Shown here: positions 8,101 to 20,039 of the stretch, piece after piece | Layout of the letters: every line of letters begins with the position of its first letter | Position numbering within the stretch: the first letter of the stretch is position 1 | Notes under the pieces: generated by a model | What the model saw: only the letters and a program-made list of their open reading frames with translations | Database searches by the model: none | Told to the model about the DNA's origin: nothing | Translations under genes and position numbers: made by a program | Source of the DNA: Oscillospiraceae bacterium | Lineage (GTDB): Bacteria > Bacillota > Clostridia > Oscillospirales > Oscillospiraceae | Length of the DNA stretch: 52,081 bases | Assembly: GCA_017548065.1 (NCBI GenBank) | Contig: JAFYNQ010000100.1 | Span: 1 to 52,081 of the forward strand | Direction of reading: 5' to 3'

Positions 8101-9294
8101 TTACTTTGCAGCGTTAACGATCTCAGCAGTATCCTGAGCGATCATCAGCTCTTCGTTGGTGGGAATGACCCAAACCTGAACTTTGGAGTCGGGAGTGGAG
8201 ATCAGAGTCTTCTTGCCACGAACATTGTTCTTCTCAGCATCAATCTTGACACCCATGAAGGACAGATACTCACAAACAGCCTGACGGGTAGCAACACCAT
8301 TCTCGCCAACACCTGCGGTGAAGGTCAGAACGTCAATGCCGTTAAGAGCAGCAGCGTATGCACCGACATACTTTGCAACTTCGTAGTAGAACTTCTCAAG
8401 AGCCAGTACGCAAGCTTCGTTGCCATCAGCAGCACCAGCTTCCAGATCACGGAAGTCAGAAGACAGACCGTTGGACAGGCCCAGAACACCGGACTTCTTG
8501 TTCAGCATGTTCAGGCACTCATCAACACTGATGTTGTGCTTGTTGCAGATGAACTGAACAACGCAAGCATCAATGTCGCCGGAGCGGGTGCCCATGGGCA
8601 CACCTGCCAAGGGAGACAGACCCATGGTTGTATCCATACACTTGCCGTCCTTGATAGCAGCCATGGAAGAACCGTTGCCCAGGTGACAGTTGACCATCTT
8701 GAACTCGGTCTTGCCGGTCAGTGCAGCTGCACGACGAGCAACATACTTGTGGCTGGTGCCGTGGAAACCGTAACGGCGGATGTTGTCATCCTCGTAGTAG
8801 TTGGTGGGGATGGCATAACGATAAGCCTTTGCAGGCATGGTCATGTGGAAAGCAGTGTCAAAGACAGCGACCTGGGGAGTGTTAGGCATAATGGAACGGC
8901 AAGCCTCAATACCCATCAGGTTTGCGGGGTTGTGCAGGGGGCCCAGGGGGATGCACTTTTCAATAGCCTTGATAGCTGCATCGTCAATCAGGCAGGAATC
9001 GGAGAACTCCATACCGCCGTGAACAACACGATGACCGACAGCATCAATCTCTTCAACAGACTTGATGACACCATGCTCAGCATCCTGCAGGATAGCCAGA
9101 GTTGCAGCAATAGCCTCGGAATGAGTGGGCATAGCGATGTCCTTCTCAACCTTCTTGTCGCCAACCTTGTGAGTCAGGCGGCCGTCGATGCCGATACGCT
9201 CGCAAAGGCCCTTTGCAGAGACGTCGCCGGTTTCAGGGTTCATCAGCTGATACTTCAGGCTGGAACTGCCGGCATTGATAACCAAAACATTCAT
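8101..9294 (-). CDS. ackA: Acetate kinase
   Basis: 397 residues. Catalyses acetyl phosphate + ADP = acetate + ATP in fermentative energy conservation, in the cytoplasm. The start MNVLVINAGSSSLKYQL is the diagnostic N-terminus. Further acetokinase signatures are GHRVVHGG, FDTAFH, YRYGFHGTSHKYV-type (RRYGFHGTSH) and NCHLGNGSS. Start ATG 9294 was preferred over an upstream in-frame codon because GGAGGAAG lies 6 nt before it. No pta gene is adjacent in the window. The gene is divergent from tmcAL, whose product consumes acetate. Codon use is strongly biased, as expected for high expression. Confidence 0.97.
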   Translation of the reverse strand: MNVLVINAGSSSLKYQLMNPETGDVSAKGLCERIGIDGRLTHKVGDKKVEKDIAMPTHSEAIAATLAILQDAEHGVIKSVEEIDAVGHRVVHGGMEFSDSCLIDDAAIKAIEKCIPLGPLHNPANLMGIEACRSIMPNTPQVAVFDTAFHMTMPAKAYRYAIPTNYYEDDNIRRYGFHGTSHKYVARRAAALTGKTEFKMVNCHLGNGSSMAAIKDGKCMDTTMGLSPLAGVPMGTRSGDIDACVVQFICNKHNISVDECLNMLNKKSGVLGLSNGLSSDFRDLEAGAADGNEACVLALEKFYYEVAKYVGAYAAALNGIDVLTFTAGVGENGVATRQAVCEYLSFMGVKIDAEKNNVRGKKTLISTPDSKVQVWVIPTNEELMIAQDTAEIVNAAK

Positions 9295-9317
9295 TGGAAA
9301 CTTCCTCCTAAATATAA

Positions 9318-9389
9318 TTGATTTTCTCGCCATTTGTGATAATATATCAATAGCTCTATCTATTCTATATTATTTTTTGATTTTTTCAA
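9318..9389. promoter_or_regulatory. Overlapping divergent promoters of ackA and tmcAL
   Basis: Minus strand (ackA): TTGAAA (9384-9389), 16 bp, TAGAAT (9362-9367). Plus strand (tmcAL): TTGATT (9318-9323), 16 bp, TAATAT (9340-9345) with an extended TG-A. Each promoter's transcript crosses the other promoter. A short inverted repeat, CCTAAAA...TTTTAGG, lies just before the tmcAL SD. Confidence 0.6.
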
Positions 9390-9428
9390 GTCCTAAAAGC
9401 AAAATTTTTAGGAAAGGTGGTTAAATAA

Positions 9429-10568
9429 TTGGTCACTGGCGTAATTTGCGAGTATAATCCCTTCCATTTGGGACACAAAAAGCAGCTGGATGTCATTCGT
9501 AAAGACGATCCCGACGGCACCATTGTCTGTATAATGAGCGGAAATTTTGTCCAAAGAGGCGCACCTGCGATCATAGACAAGACACATCGCGCCAAAGCCG
9601 CTATACTGTCAGGTGCTGATCTTGTGTTGGAATTGCCCATCACCTCAGCCCTATCCTCTGCCGAAGACTTTGCCGCAGGCGGAGTATCTGCGCTGAACGG
9701 ATTTTGCGACAGACTTTGTTTCGGCGCCGAAACAGCTGATGTCACTTTGCTGCAAAAGACAGCCGATTGTCTTCTGTCCGAGGAATATCGAACCGCATTG
9801 CGCTTACATTTGGACAAAGGACTCTCCTTCCCGGCAGCCCGTCAGGAAGCACTTACCGAAATTGGGATAAATACAGATTTTATCAGTAAACCAAACAATA
9901 TTTTAGCTGTAGAATACTGCAAGGCGATACTTTCACAAAACAGTAGCATGACCCCCTACCCTATTACCAGGCACGGAAATTATCACAGCACGGATGCTGA
10001 CACAGAGAATCCTTCCGCTACCTTCATACGGCAGCAAATGGCAAACAATGCCCCGTGGGAATGCTTCATTCCGCAAGAAGCAGCTGAGTGCTTTAAGGAC
10101 GCAAAACGACACTATACCCACAACGGTGAACGCGCAATTTTATACAAACTGCGCACCATGTCCGATGCCGAATTTGAAGCACTTCCATATGGCTCTGAGG
10201 GGCTTTGGAGAAAGCTTATGCATGCTGCAAGAAGTTGTGCAACCCTGGATGAAATCATTGCAGAAACGAAGTCCAAGCGCTACACCCGGACAAGGCTGGA
10301 CCGAATGATCATGTGCGCTTATCTTGGAATCACAAAAGCACAACTGGAAAGTAATGCACCCTACATCAGAGTCCTTGCCTTCAACCAAAAAGGCCGTAAA
10401 GCGCTAAAATCTGCAAGAGAATACGGCAACTATTTTAACATTGGACAGCGCATTGACTCCTGGTACCAAGACATTGAAGACAACTCCGGAAGTCTGTACG
10501 GTCTTTTCGCAGAGGAAGCACCTGAAAATGCAAACATAGAGCAGAAAAAACGCATATATTCTTACTAA
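9429..10568 (+). CDS. tmcAL: tRNA(Met) cytidine acetate ligase
   Basis: 379 residues. Family members (formerly YlbM) activate acetate with ATP and form N4-acetylcytidine at the wobble position of elongator tRNA-Met. The N-terminal nucleotidyltransferase motif is clear: CEYNPFHLGHKKQL with the HxGH-type signature at H13-H16, then MSGNFVQRG and DLVLELP, all typical. TTG at 9429 is the start codon; the SD GGAAAGGTGG lies 7-8 nt upstream and no ATG alternative precedes the HxGH motif. Divergent from ackA, so an acetate-producing and an acetate-consuming enzyme share a promoter region. Confidence 0.93.
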   Translation: MVTGVICEYNPFHLGHKKQLDVIRKDDPDGTIVCIMSGNFVQRGAPAIIDKTHRAKAAILSGADLVLELPITSALSSAEDFAAGGVSALNGFCDRLCFGAETADVTLLQKTADCLLSEEYRTALRLHLDKGLSFPAARQEALTEIGINTDFISKPNNILAVEYCKAILSQNSSMTPYPITRHGNYHSTDADTENPSATFIRQQMANNAPWECFIPQEAAECFKDAKRHYTHNGERAILYKLRTMSDAEFEALPYGSEGLWRKLMHAARSCATLDEIIAETKSKRYTRTRLDRMIMCAYLGITKAQLESNAPYIRVLAFNQKGRKALKSAREYGNYFNIGQRIDSWYQDIEDNSGSLYGLFAEEAPENANIEQKKRIYSY

Positions 10569-10570
10569 AA

Positions 10571-10609
10571 AACAGAGCGTGTTCCCTTTTGAACACGCTC
10601 TGTTTTTTA
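10571..10609. terminator. Bidirectional terminator after tmcAL
   Basis: 14-bp perfect stem AACAGAGCGTGTTC / GAACACGCTCTGTT (10571-10584, 10591-10604) with a 6-nt loop and T-runs on both sides; shared with the converging amidotransferase gene ending at 10607. Confidence 0.9.
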
Positions 10610-11647
10610 CTTAAGCTTAAAATACACCTTTGGGGCAATAAGTCCGGGGGCAGAACCGGGATTGAATTTCTTAATGACAGAAACCCTACCTTCTCTTTCA
10701 AAATTATTCATGATGGCATAGTCAACAGCCGATTCCGGAGGGCAGGTAGCCGGCGAAAAGAGCTTTCGGATCAATCTGTCAATATCATCATGGTACATTT
10801 CTTCTTTCTGCAGAGCCGTTTCCATAGCCTCATAGCAAGCCTTCCACACACCGGGCGTGATAGGCGCCACTGTAATATCCGTATCCAGTTGGGGATATGT
10901 TTCAATGCGATCGGCATAAATTCTGCCATAAGACAACGCATTCAAAAGCGTAATATTCCGAGCATCCTCCGGCATTGCCTGAGGCGTCGTGGCAAGATAC
11001 GTGCCATGATCTGCAAAGCCGGCAAACATAGGATAGTTAATACGGCTCCAAATAATACAATCAGGATTGTCGAGACTCAACATGAACGTCAAAGACTCAG
11101 ACGGCAGTTCCATAGAGCAGGTTGCCAAGGCTTTTAACGGCGTTAAACCATCATCAATCAGCTTTCCGACATAAATGCATTTCAGTTCCGTGGGATGAAT
11201 ATACATACCATCAGGCATTTGATTATTCGTTCCAACGCAATCATTTGTCCAGGAGTCAAATGTATAGCCGGAAGACTTCAGTTCATCATAGATTTTACGG
11301 AAACGGGCAGAAGATTTCCCTTTGAACGCACCTCCGCAGCCGTTAACAATATATGCCATCCGTCCATCGTTGCTGACAAATGGATGCGCCCAGTGTTCAT
11401 TTCCCTGTCCTTTTCCACCCGGTGTTCGGCTATGAATAAAACCGACCGTGCCGGGTAATTGGGAAAGATCATAATCTGCAAAGACAGTATTGATTGAGCC
11501 AACATTCTTCTTTATATAGAGCTTACCTTCGTTAATTGTCGCAAGCCCGGTATAATGACCGCCATCAAAACCTTCCTGTCTACGAAGCATATCCAAAACA
11601 ATAGGAGCAGCTTGCTTTTTGCCAACGTAACCTGCAATATTACACAT
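10607..11647 (-). CDS. Stand-alone class-II glutamine amidotransferase domain protein (copy 2)
   Basis: 346 residues from ATG 11647; this start puts the nucleophile Cys directly after Met (MCNIAGYVG), as required for N-terminal nucleophile amidotransferases. An in-frame GTG three codons upstream is rejected for that reason. Family features: FIHSRTPGG, HWAHPF, VNGCGG. It ends with about 100 residues not recognised, and has no synthase, isomerase or SIS domain. About full-length similar to the gene just upstream, from which it starts with an 8-nt overlap (ATGTGTAA), so the pair is coupled. Such domains release ammonia from glutamine for a partner enzyme. No partner is evident here, so the role is unknown. 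Confidence 0.8.
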   Translation of the reverse strand: MCNIAGYVGKKQAAPIVLDMLRRQEGFDGGHYTGLATINEGKLYIKKNVGSINTVFADYDLSQLPGTVGFIHSRTPGGKGQGNEHWAHPFVSNDGRMAYIVNGCGGAFKGKSSARFRKIYDELKSSGYTFDSWTNDCVGTNNQMPDGMYIHPTELKCIYVGKLIDDGLTPLKALATCSMELPSESLTFMLSLDNPDCIIWSRINYPMFAGFADHGTYLATTPQAMPEDARNITLLNALSYGRIYADRIETYPQLDTDITVAPITPGVWKACYEAMETALQKEEMYHDDIDRLIRKLFSPATCPPESAVDYAIMNNFEREGRVSVIKKFNPGSAPGLIAPKVYFKLK

Positions 11648-12683
11648 ATTCCGCACCTCGTAATGACATTTTAAACTCCGGCGCAGTCAATTCCGGAATT
11701 GCACCTTTCACACGGTATTTATTGATGTGCAGTCTCCCCTGCTTTTCCAACTCCCAAAGAATTTCGTACTCCACAGCAGGATAAGGCGCACAAACATCCC
11801 GCCCCAAAACGTCCAGCACGACCTCATCAATTTCTTCGCAGGTCATTTCTTTTTTAGAAATTGCATTGCAAACGGCATCATAGCAATCTTTGTAATGCTT
11901 GGGTGTGACAGTTGTTATAGGAGTATCAGTCTTCAGAGCCTTTTCTATCAGGCGATCCTTATACACTGCGCCGCAACTCATAACATTCAAAACTTTTACA
12001 CTCTTCACATCGTCAGGAAACGCCTGAGGCGTACTGGACAAGTAAGCACCATGGCTGGAAAAACCCACAAACATAGGGAAATTGATTCTGCCGAAGAATA
12101 TTGCATCTGGCTCATCTCTGTTAAGTACCAATCCAATCACTTCACCGGTAAGCAGCAAATAGGTCTTTTCAATCGCTTCCATGGTTGCCATACCATCATC
12201 CACAAATTTGGCGATTTGCTGACAAACCAGGTCGCTTACATGAACACCGGACCCATCAGGCATAACAGTATATGCACCAACGGGATGCTCTTCACGGGAG
12301 CGCATAACATAACCGTCACGAATCAAGGCCGTATAAGCCTCTCTGTGTGCCTCTGCATAAGCCTTTTTAAAGAGACCCGCTGTTCCGTTTGCAATATAAG
12401 ATATCTTCTCCCCGGTACCCATAAAAGGATGACCCCACTCAACGCTACCGCCGGATTTAGAGCGGCTATGAATAAAGCCTGTATTTCCCTGGAAATTTTC
12501 GCAATCGGTATTCTTGCACAAAACCTCAACGTCACCAATCACCTTATCCATCAGGATCTTACCTTCATTTACAGTTGCAAGTCCGGTATAATATCCTGCA
12601 TTAAAGCCCTCCTGACGTCTCATCATTTCAATCAGAATCGGCGCCGCTCTCTTCGTGCCAACATATCCTGCAATATTACACAT
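11640..12683 (-). CDS. Stand-alone class-II glutamine amidotransferase domain protein (copy 1)
   Basis: 347 residues, ATG 12683 with TAAGGAG upstream. The predicted nucleophile is Cys2 (MCNIAGYVG), followed by FIHSRSKSGG, EWGHPF and ANGTAG, matching the class-II glutaminase fold used by GlmS and PurF. No second catalytic domain is fused. The C-terminal 150 residues (EVIGLVLNRDEPDAIFFGRINFPMF...) are shared with the adjacent copy and look like part of the same domain. Lies 55 bp downstream of atpC across a hairpin with only a weak T-run, so read-through from the atp operon is possible. Function unknown beyond probable glutamine hydrolysis. Confidence 0.8.
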   Translation of the reverse strand: MCNIAGYVGTKRAAPILIEMMRRQEGFNAGYYTGLATVNEGKILMDKVIGDVEVLCKNTDCENFQGNTGFIHSRSKSGGSVEWGHPFMGTGEKISYIANGTAGLFKKAYAEAHREAYTALIRDGYVMRSREEHPVGAYTVMPDGSGVHVSDLVCQQIAKFVDDGMATMEAIEKTYLLLTGEVIGLVLNRDEPDAIFFGRINFPMFVGFSSHGAYLSSTPQAFPDDVKSVKVLNVMSCGAVYKDRLIEKALKTDTPITTVTPKHYKDCYDAVCNAISKKEMTCEEIDEVVLDVLGRDVCAPYPAVEYEILWELEKQGRLHINKYRVKGAIPELTAPEFKMSLRGAEYV

Positions 12684-12703
12684 AATTATCTCCTTACATT
12701 AAC

Positions 12704-12727
12704 GGGCCGCCCAGGAATGGACGGCCC
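12704..12727 (-). terminator. GC-rich hairpin after atpC (weak terminator or attenuator)
   Basis: GGGCCG-x-CCA / TGG-x-CGGCCC (12704-12713 with 12718-12727), loop GGAA. On the minus strand only GTTAATG follows, so termination may be partial and the amidotransferase pair may receive atp transcripts. Confidence 0.55.
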
Positions 12728-12738
12728 ATTTGCAGAAA

Positions 12739-15408
<2,670 letters not shown>

Positions 15409-15420
15409 AGCTTGACCTCC

Positions 15421-16935
15421 TTAGTTTCCGTTTTGGAATTCAGAAAGCAGATCAGTCAACGCAGTCTTCAGCAACTCCTCCGTCTGCTGTTCCAACTTTC
15501 CGGTGCTGCGAATAGTATCCGTGATTTCGGGATACCGTGTATCCAAAAATTCACGCATACGAAGTTCAAAATCAGGAATATCTGCCACACGGACGCTATT
15601 AAGATATCCATTAACAACCGCATAAATAATGCAAACCTGATGTGCAACCTCCACCGGCGCCTTGTTCTTCTGCTTCAAAACCTCAACAATGCGTTCACCC
15701 AACGCAAGACGAGCCTTGGTGTCGGCATCCAGGTCAGAGCCGAACTGTGCAAAACTCTGTAATTCACGGTACTGAGAATACAACAATTTCAAAGAGCCGG
15801 CAACCTTCTTCATGGCCTTGATCTGCGCAGAGCCACCTACTCGGGAAACAGAAATGCCGGGATTTACAGCCGGCATAACACCGGAATTGAACAGTTCGGA
15901 TTCCAGGAAAATCTGTCCGTCAGTAATAGAAATGACATTTGTGGGGATGTATGCAGACACATCACCTGCCTGAGTCTCAATAATAGGAAGCGCCGTAAGG
16001 CTACCACCGCCATTTTCCTTGGACATATGGGCAGCACGCTCCAGCAAACGGCTGTGAAGGTAGAAAACATCACCGGGGTAGGCTTCACGTCCGGGAGGTC
16101 TGCGGATCAACAGAGAAATTGCACGATAAGCAACTGCATGCTTACTTAAATCATCATAGATCACCAATACATCCTTACCCTGATCCATGAAATACTCACC
16201 CATGGTACAGCCGGAATAAGGTGCGATATACTGCATGGGTGCCAGTTCCGATGCGGTAGCAGAAACAACAATGGTGTAGTCCATAGCGCCGCCCACCGTA
16301 AGGTCCTCAACAATCTGTGCAACCGTGGAACGCTTTTGACCAATCGCAACATAAATACAAATAACATTCTTGCCCTTCTGGTTCAGAATCGTATCGGTCG
16401 CAATGGTCGTTTTACCGGTCTGTCGGTCGCCGATGATCAGTTCTCTCTGACCTCTGCCTATGGGAATCATGGAGTCAATTGCCTTAATACCTGTCTGCAA
16501 AGGCTTATTGACGCTCTCTCTTGCAATAATACCGGGTGCCGGCTTCTCAATAGGCTGATATTCGGTAGCGGCAATCGGTCCTTTTCCGTCAATGGGTTCA
16601 CCCAAGGCATTAACAACACGTCCAATCAGCGCTTCACCCACGGGAACAGAAACAACATGACCGGTGCGCTTCACCACGTCACCTTCTTTAATGCCATTAT
16701 CAGTACCCAAAATAACAACAGAAACCGTGTCCTCTTCCAGATTCTGTGCCATACCAAAAGAGCCGTTGGTAAATTCCACAAGCTCACCTGCCATACACAG
16801 ATCCAGACCGGACACCTTTGCAATGCCGTCACCAACAAGGATCACAACACCGGTCTCGCTGGTTTCCAGCTTTGCTTCATAATTTTTAATTTGCTCACGA
16901 ATAATTTTCGTGATCTCTTCAGGTCGAAGTTCCAT
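15421..16935 (-). CDS. atpA: F-type ATP synthase alpha subunit
   Basis: 504 residues. Non-catalytic nucleotide-binding F1 subunit. N-terminus [18 protein letters not shown], the P-loop GDRQTGKTT, and the signature [17 protein letters not shown] are all present. Starts 13 bp after atpH. Normal length and no odd features. Confidence 0.97.
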   Translation of the reverse strand: MELRPEEITKIIREQIKNYEAKLETSETGVVILVGDGIAKVSGLDLCMAGELVEFTNGSFGMAQNLEEDTVSVVILGTDNGIKEGDVVKRTGHVVSVPVGEALIGRVVNALGEPIDGKGPIAATEYQPIEKPAPGIIARESVNKPLQTGIKAIDSMIPIGRGQRELIIGDRQTGKTTIATDTILNQKGKNVICIYVAIGQKRSTVAQIVEDLTVGGAMDYTIVVSATASELAPMQYIAPYSGCTMGEYFMDQGKDVLVIYDDLSKHAVAYRAISLLIRRPPGREAYPGDVFYLHSRLLERAAHMSKENGGGSLTALPIIETQAGDVSAYIPTNVISITDGQIFLESELFNSGVMPAVNPGISVSRVGGSAQIKAMKKVAGSLKLLYSQYRELQSFAQFGSDLDADTKARLALGERIVEVLKQKNKAPVEVAHQVCIIYAVVNGYLNSVRVADIPDFELRMREFLDTRYPEITDTIRSTGKLEQQTEELLKTALTDLLSEFQNGN

Positions 16936-16948
16936 AGCTTACCTGCTT

Positions 16949-17488
16949 TCAAAGTACGGTATTTTTCAATAGACCGGAAATCGCATCCAAACGGTTAATA
17001 ATCGTTCCGTCAAGACGCTTTCCGTCATAATCCAGGCGAACACCGCCTAAACAAGAGGCATCCACTTTATTTTCAAGCAACACTCTCTTTTTTGTAACCT
17101 GCTCCAATTTCTCGGTAAGACGAGCAGTCTGCTCCTCAGTCAGCGCTACAGCGGTCACCGCAAGAACGCTCACAATTCCGTTGTCGTCATTATAAGCACT
17201 GCGATAAGCCTTTACACAATCAGGAAACAATCTTGCATATCCCTTTTGTGTCAAAAGCTTGAGAAAATTAAGCACATAGGGATGCACTTTATCCCGAAAC
17301 GCTTCATCTACGATTGCGCATCGTTCATTCTTATCCATATTGTAAGAACCGAGAAGGCGCAAATAGTCAGGTACCTGCTGAAAGGAGTCACGAAGAATTT
17401 CAATCTGTGTCAATACCTGTTCGGAAATCTCCTCATCCCTCGCAAGTGAATATAGTGCCTGGGCATAATTTTCAGCAATCATACTCAT
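16949..17488 (-). CDS. atpH: F-type ATP synthase delta subunit
   Basis: 179 residues. Peripheral-stalk subunit linking F1 to the b dimer. N-terminal helical domain (ENYAQALYSLARDE) and the C-terminal family signature GGVRLDYDGKRLDGTIINRLD are visible. The ATG overlaps the atpF stop (ATGA). Confidence 0.94.
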   Translation of the reverse strand: MSMIAENYAQALYSLARDEEISEQVLTQIEILRDSFQQVPDYLRLLGSYNMDKNERCAIVDEAFRDKVHPYVLNFLKLLTQKGYARLFPDCVKAYRSAYNDDNGIVSVLAVTAVALTEEQTARLTEKLEQVTKKRVLLENKVDASCLGGVRLDYDGKRLDGTIINRLDAISGLLKNTVL

Positions 17489-17988
17489 TCACCATCACCC
17501 AACTGATCAATAAACCCGTTTACCAGGTCCTTCTGATCCTGCTCGGTAAGGCTTCTTCCAACAACCTTACCGGCGATCTCAAGCGCAATATCTGCGATCT
17601 CCGATTTTGCATCGTTAATAGCTTTTTTCTTTTCCCGGGCAATATCTGCCTCCGCCTTTTTGCGGACAGCATCCGCTTCCTCATTGGCCGCACGAAGGAT
17701 TTCCTCCTGGCGAGCATGACCGCGGACAGTTGCTTCCTTTACAATGCGCTCGCCGGTTTGACGTGCTTCTGCAAGCTTATGCTCATATTCAGCCTGGGCC
17801 TGAAGTGCTTTATCTTTTGCATTGCCAGCTTCAGTGTACATATCATCAATCTCTTTTTGACGGTCTTCAATCATTTTCATGACCGGACCCCAAAGAAACT
17901 TTTTCAGCACAAGGAACAGCGTAACCGTGTTGATCAAGGTAAAAAGAGCTGTAAAAAAATTAATGTTCAAAAATTCACCGGGTCCCAC
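17485..17988 (-). CDS. atpF: F-type ATP synthase b subunit
   Basis: 167 residues, GTG start at 17988 with GGGGGAC upstream. One N-terminal membrane helix (FFTALFTLINTVTLFLVLKKFLWGP) is followed by a long charged coiled coil, rich in Ala, Lys and Glu, that forms the peripheral stalk. Overlaps atpH by 4 nt. Confidence 0.95.
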   Translation of the reverse strand: MGPGEFLNINFFTALFTLINTVTLFLVLKKFLWGPVMKMIEDRQKEIDDMYTEAGNAKDKALQAQAEYEHKLAEARQTGERIVKEATVRGHARQEEILRAANEEADAVRKKAEADIAREKKKAINDAKSEIADIALEIAGKVVGRSLTEQDQKDLVNGFIDQLGDGE

Positions 17989-18023
17989 GCTGTGTCCCCC
18001 TTTCCAAAGAATTCATCAAATAA

Positions 18024-19177
<1,154 letters not shown>

Positions 19178-19191
<14 letters not shown>

Positions 19192-19582
19192 TTTCACCCT
19201 TCTTTCCGAACAACTCCGAAACCATAAGGATCGGTCGTACAAATGCAAGCGGAAGCACCAATGCGATCACGTCCGCTCCAAGTTGAATACCGACAAACAA
19301 AGCAAGTCCCATACAAATTAAACGCACAGTAGAAGACAACTGCACCGATTTTTTAGCTGCATCCACCTCACCACGCTCTGCGCGGTCAGCAGCCAAGCAA
19401 ACTGTGGCAGACATAAAGAAATGGTTGACCGTCATAATTGCGCAGCCACCCAGTGCGCTCCACAAAACAGAAAGCTTAAAATATCCCAGCGCTGCGTAAA
19501 CACAAAGCATCAACGCTGCGCAGATCAATTCTCCCACTGCAATTACAGCGGTTTCCCGCAAAACAATTTTTTTGGAATCCAT
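19178..19582 (-). CDS. atpI: ATP synthase subunit I (AtpI-like)
   Basis: 134 residues from ATG 19582 (MDSKKIVLRETAV), chosen because GAGGAAG lies 5 nt upstream; earlier in-frame ATGs lack an SD. Four predicted membrane helices. AtpI proteins assist c-ring assembly. Identified mainly from position between AtpZ and AtpB and from the hydrophobicity pattern, since sequence conservation in the family is low. Confidence 0.75.
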
Positions 19583-19592
19583 TACTACTTCC

Positions 19593-19847
19593 TCATTCAT
19601 GGTCATTAAAAGAAGGTGGATTATCCCCTTCTTTTTTACCTTTTGCAAGCATATCCATTGTCTTCAGCGAATTTATAAAACCATTGACAGCAGAAATCAA
19701 ACCAAGTCCGATACCTACCCAAATGACCCATTTACCAAAACCATAATTGTTTGAGAGCCAAACCGCAATAAGAATGAAGCCCGCAAGCGGTGCGATCACG
19801 CTCAAACCCAGCTGCGTCAACCATACAAGCATGCTTATATTCTTCAC
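19593..19847 (-). CDS. atpZ: AtpZ/AtpI-family small membrane protein
   Basis: 84 residues from GTG 19847 (an in-frame GTG three codons earlier overlaps the SD GGCGAGGTG). Two membrane helices, starting LVWLTQLGLSVIAPLAGF as in AtpZ/DUF4231-like partners of AtpI. First gene of the atp operon, directly behind a consensus promoter. AtpZ and AtpI have been linked to divalent-cation handling and rotor assembly. Confidence 0.7.
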   Translation of the reverse strand: MKNISMLVWLTQLGLSVIAPLAGFILIAVWLSNNYGFGKWVIWVGIGLGLISAVNGFINSLKTMDMLAKGKKEGDNPPSFNDHE

Positions 19848-19873
19848 AAAATACACCTCGCCTATTATGATTG

Positions 19874-19902
19874 ATTATACGTTATTTTTTCATTTCTTGC
19901 AA
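19874..19902 (-). promoter_or_regulatory. Sigma-A promoter of the atp operon
   Basis: Minus strand TTGCAA (19897-19902), exactly 17 bp, TATAAT (19874-19879); the leader is short, about 20 nt before the GTG start. Confidence 0.85.
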
Positions 19903-19981
19903 GTGTTTATGATTGATAAATAGAAAGTTTTTATGAAGCTTCTCCCCATACATATTTTTCTCAAAATTTTATATTAAACTC

Positions 19982-20010
19982 TTTTCATTTCCACTAAAAT
20001 ATAGTAAAAT
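19982..20010 (+). promoter_or_regulatory. Possible recD2 promoter
   Basis: TTTTCA (19982-19987), 17 bp, TAAAAT (20005-20010), 30 bp before the recD2 GTG. The -35 is weak. Confidence 0.4.
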
Positions 20011-20039
20011 ATAAAGAAAAACAAAATCGGAGACAAACT

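Noticed and set aside
8536..9321. 261-codon frame opposite ackA
   Set aside because: Antisense shadow of acetate kinase; no recognisable domain.
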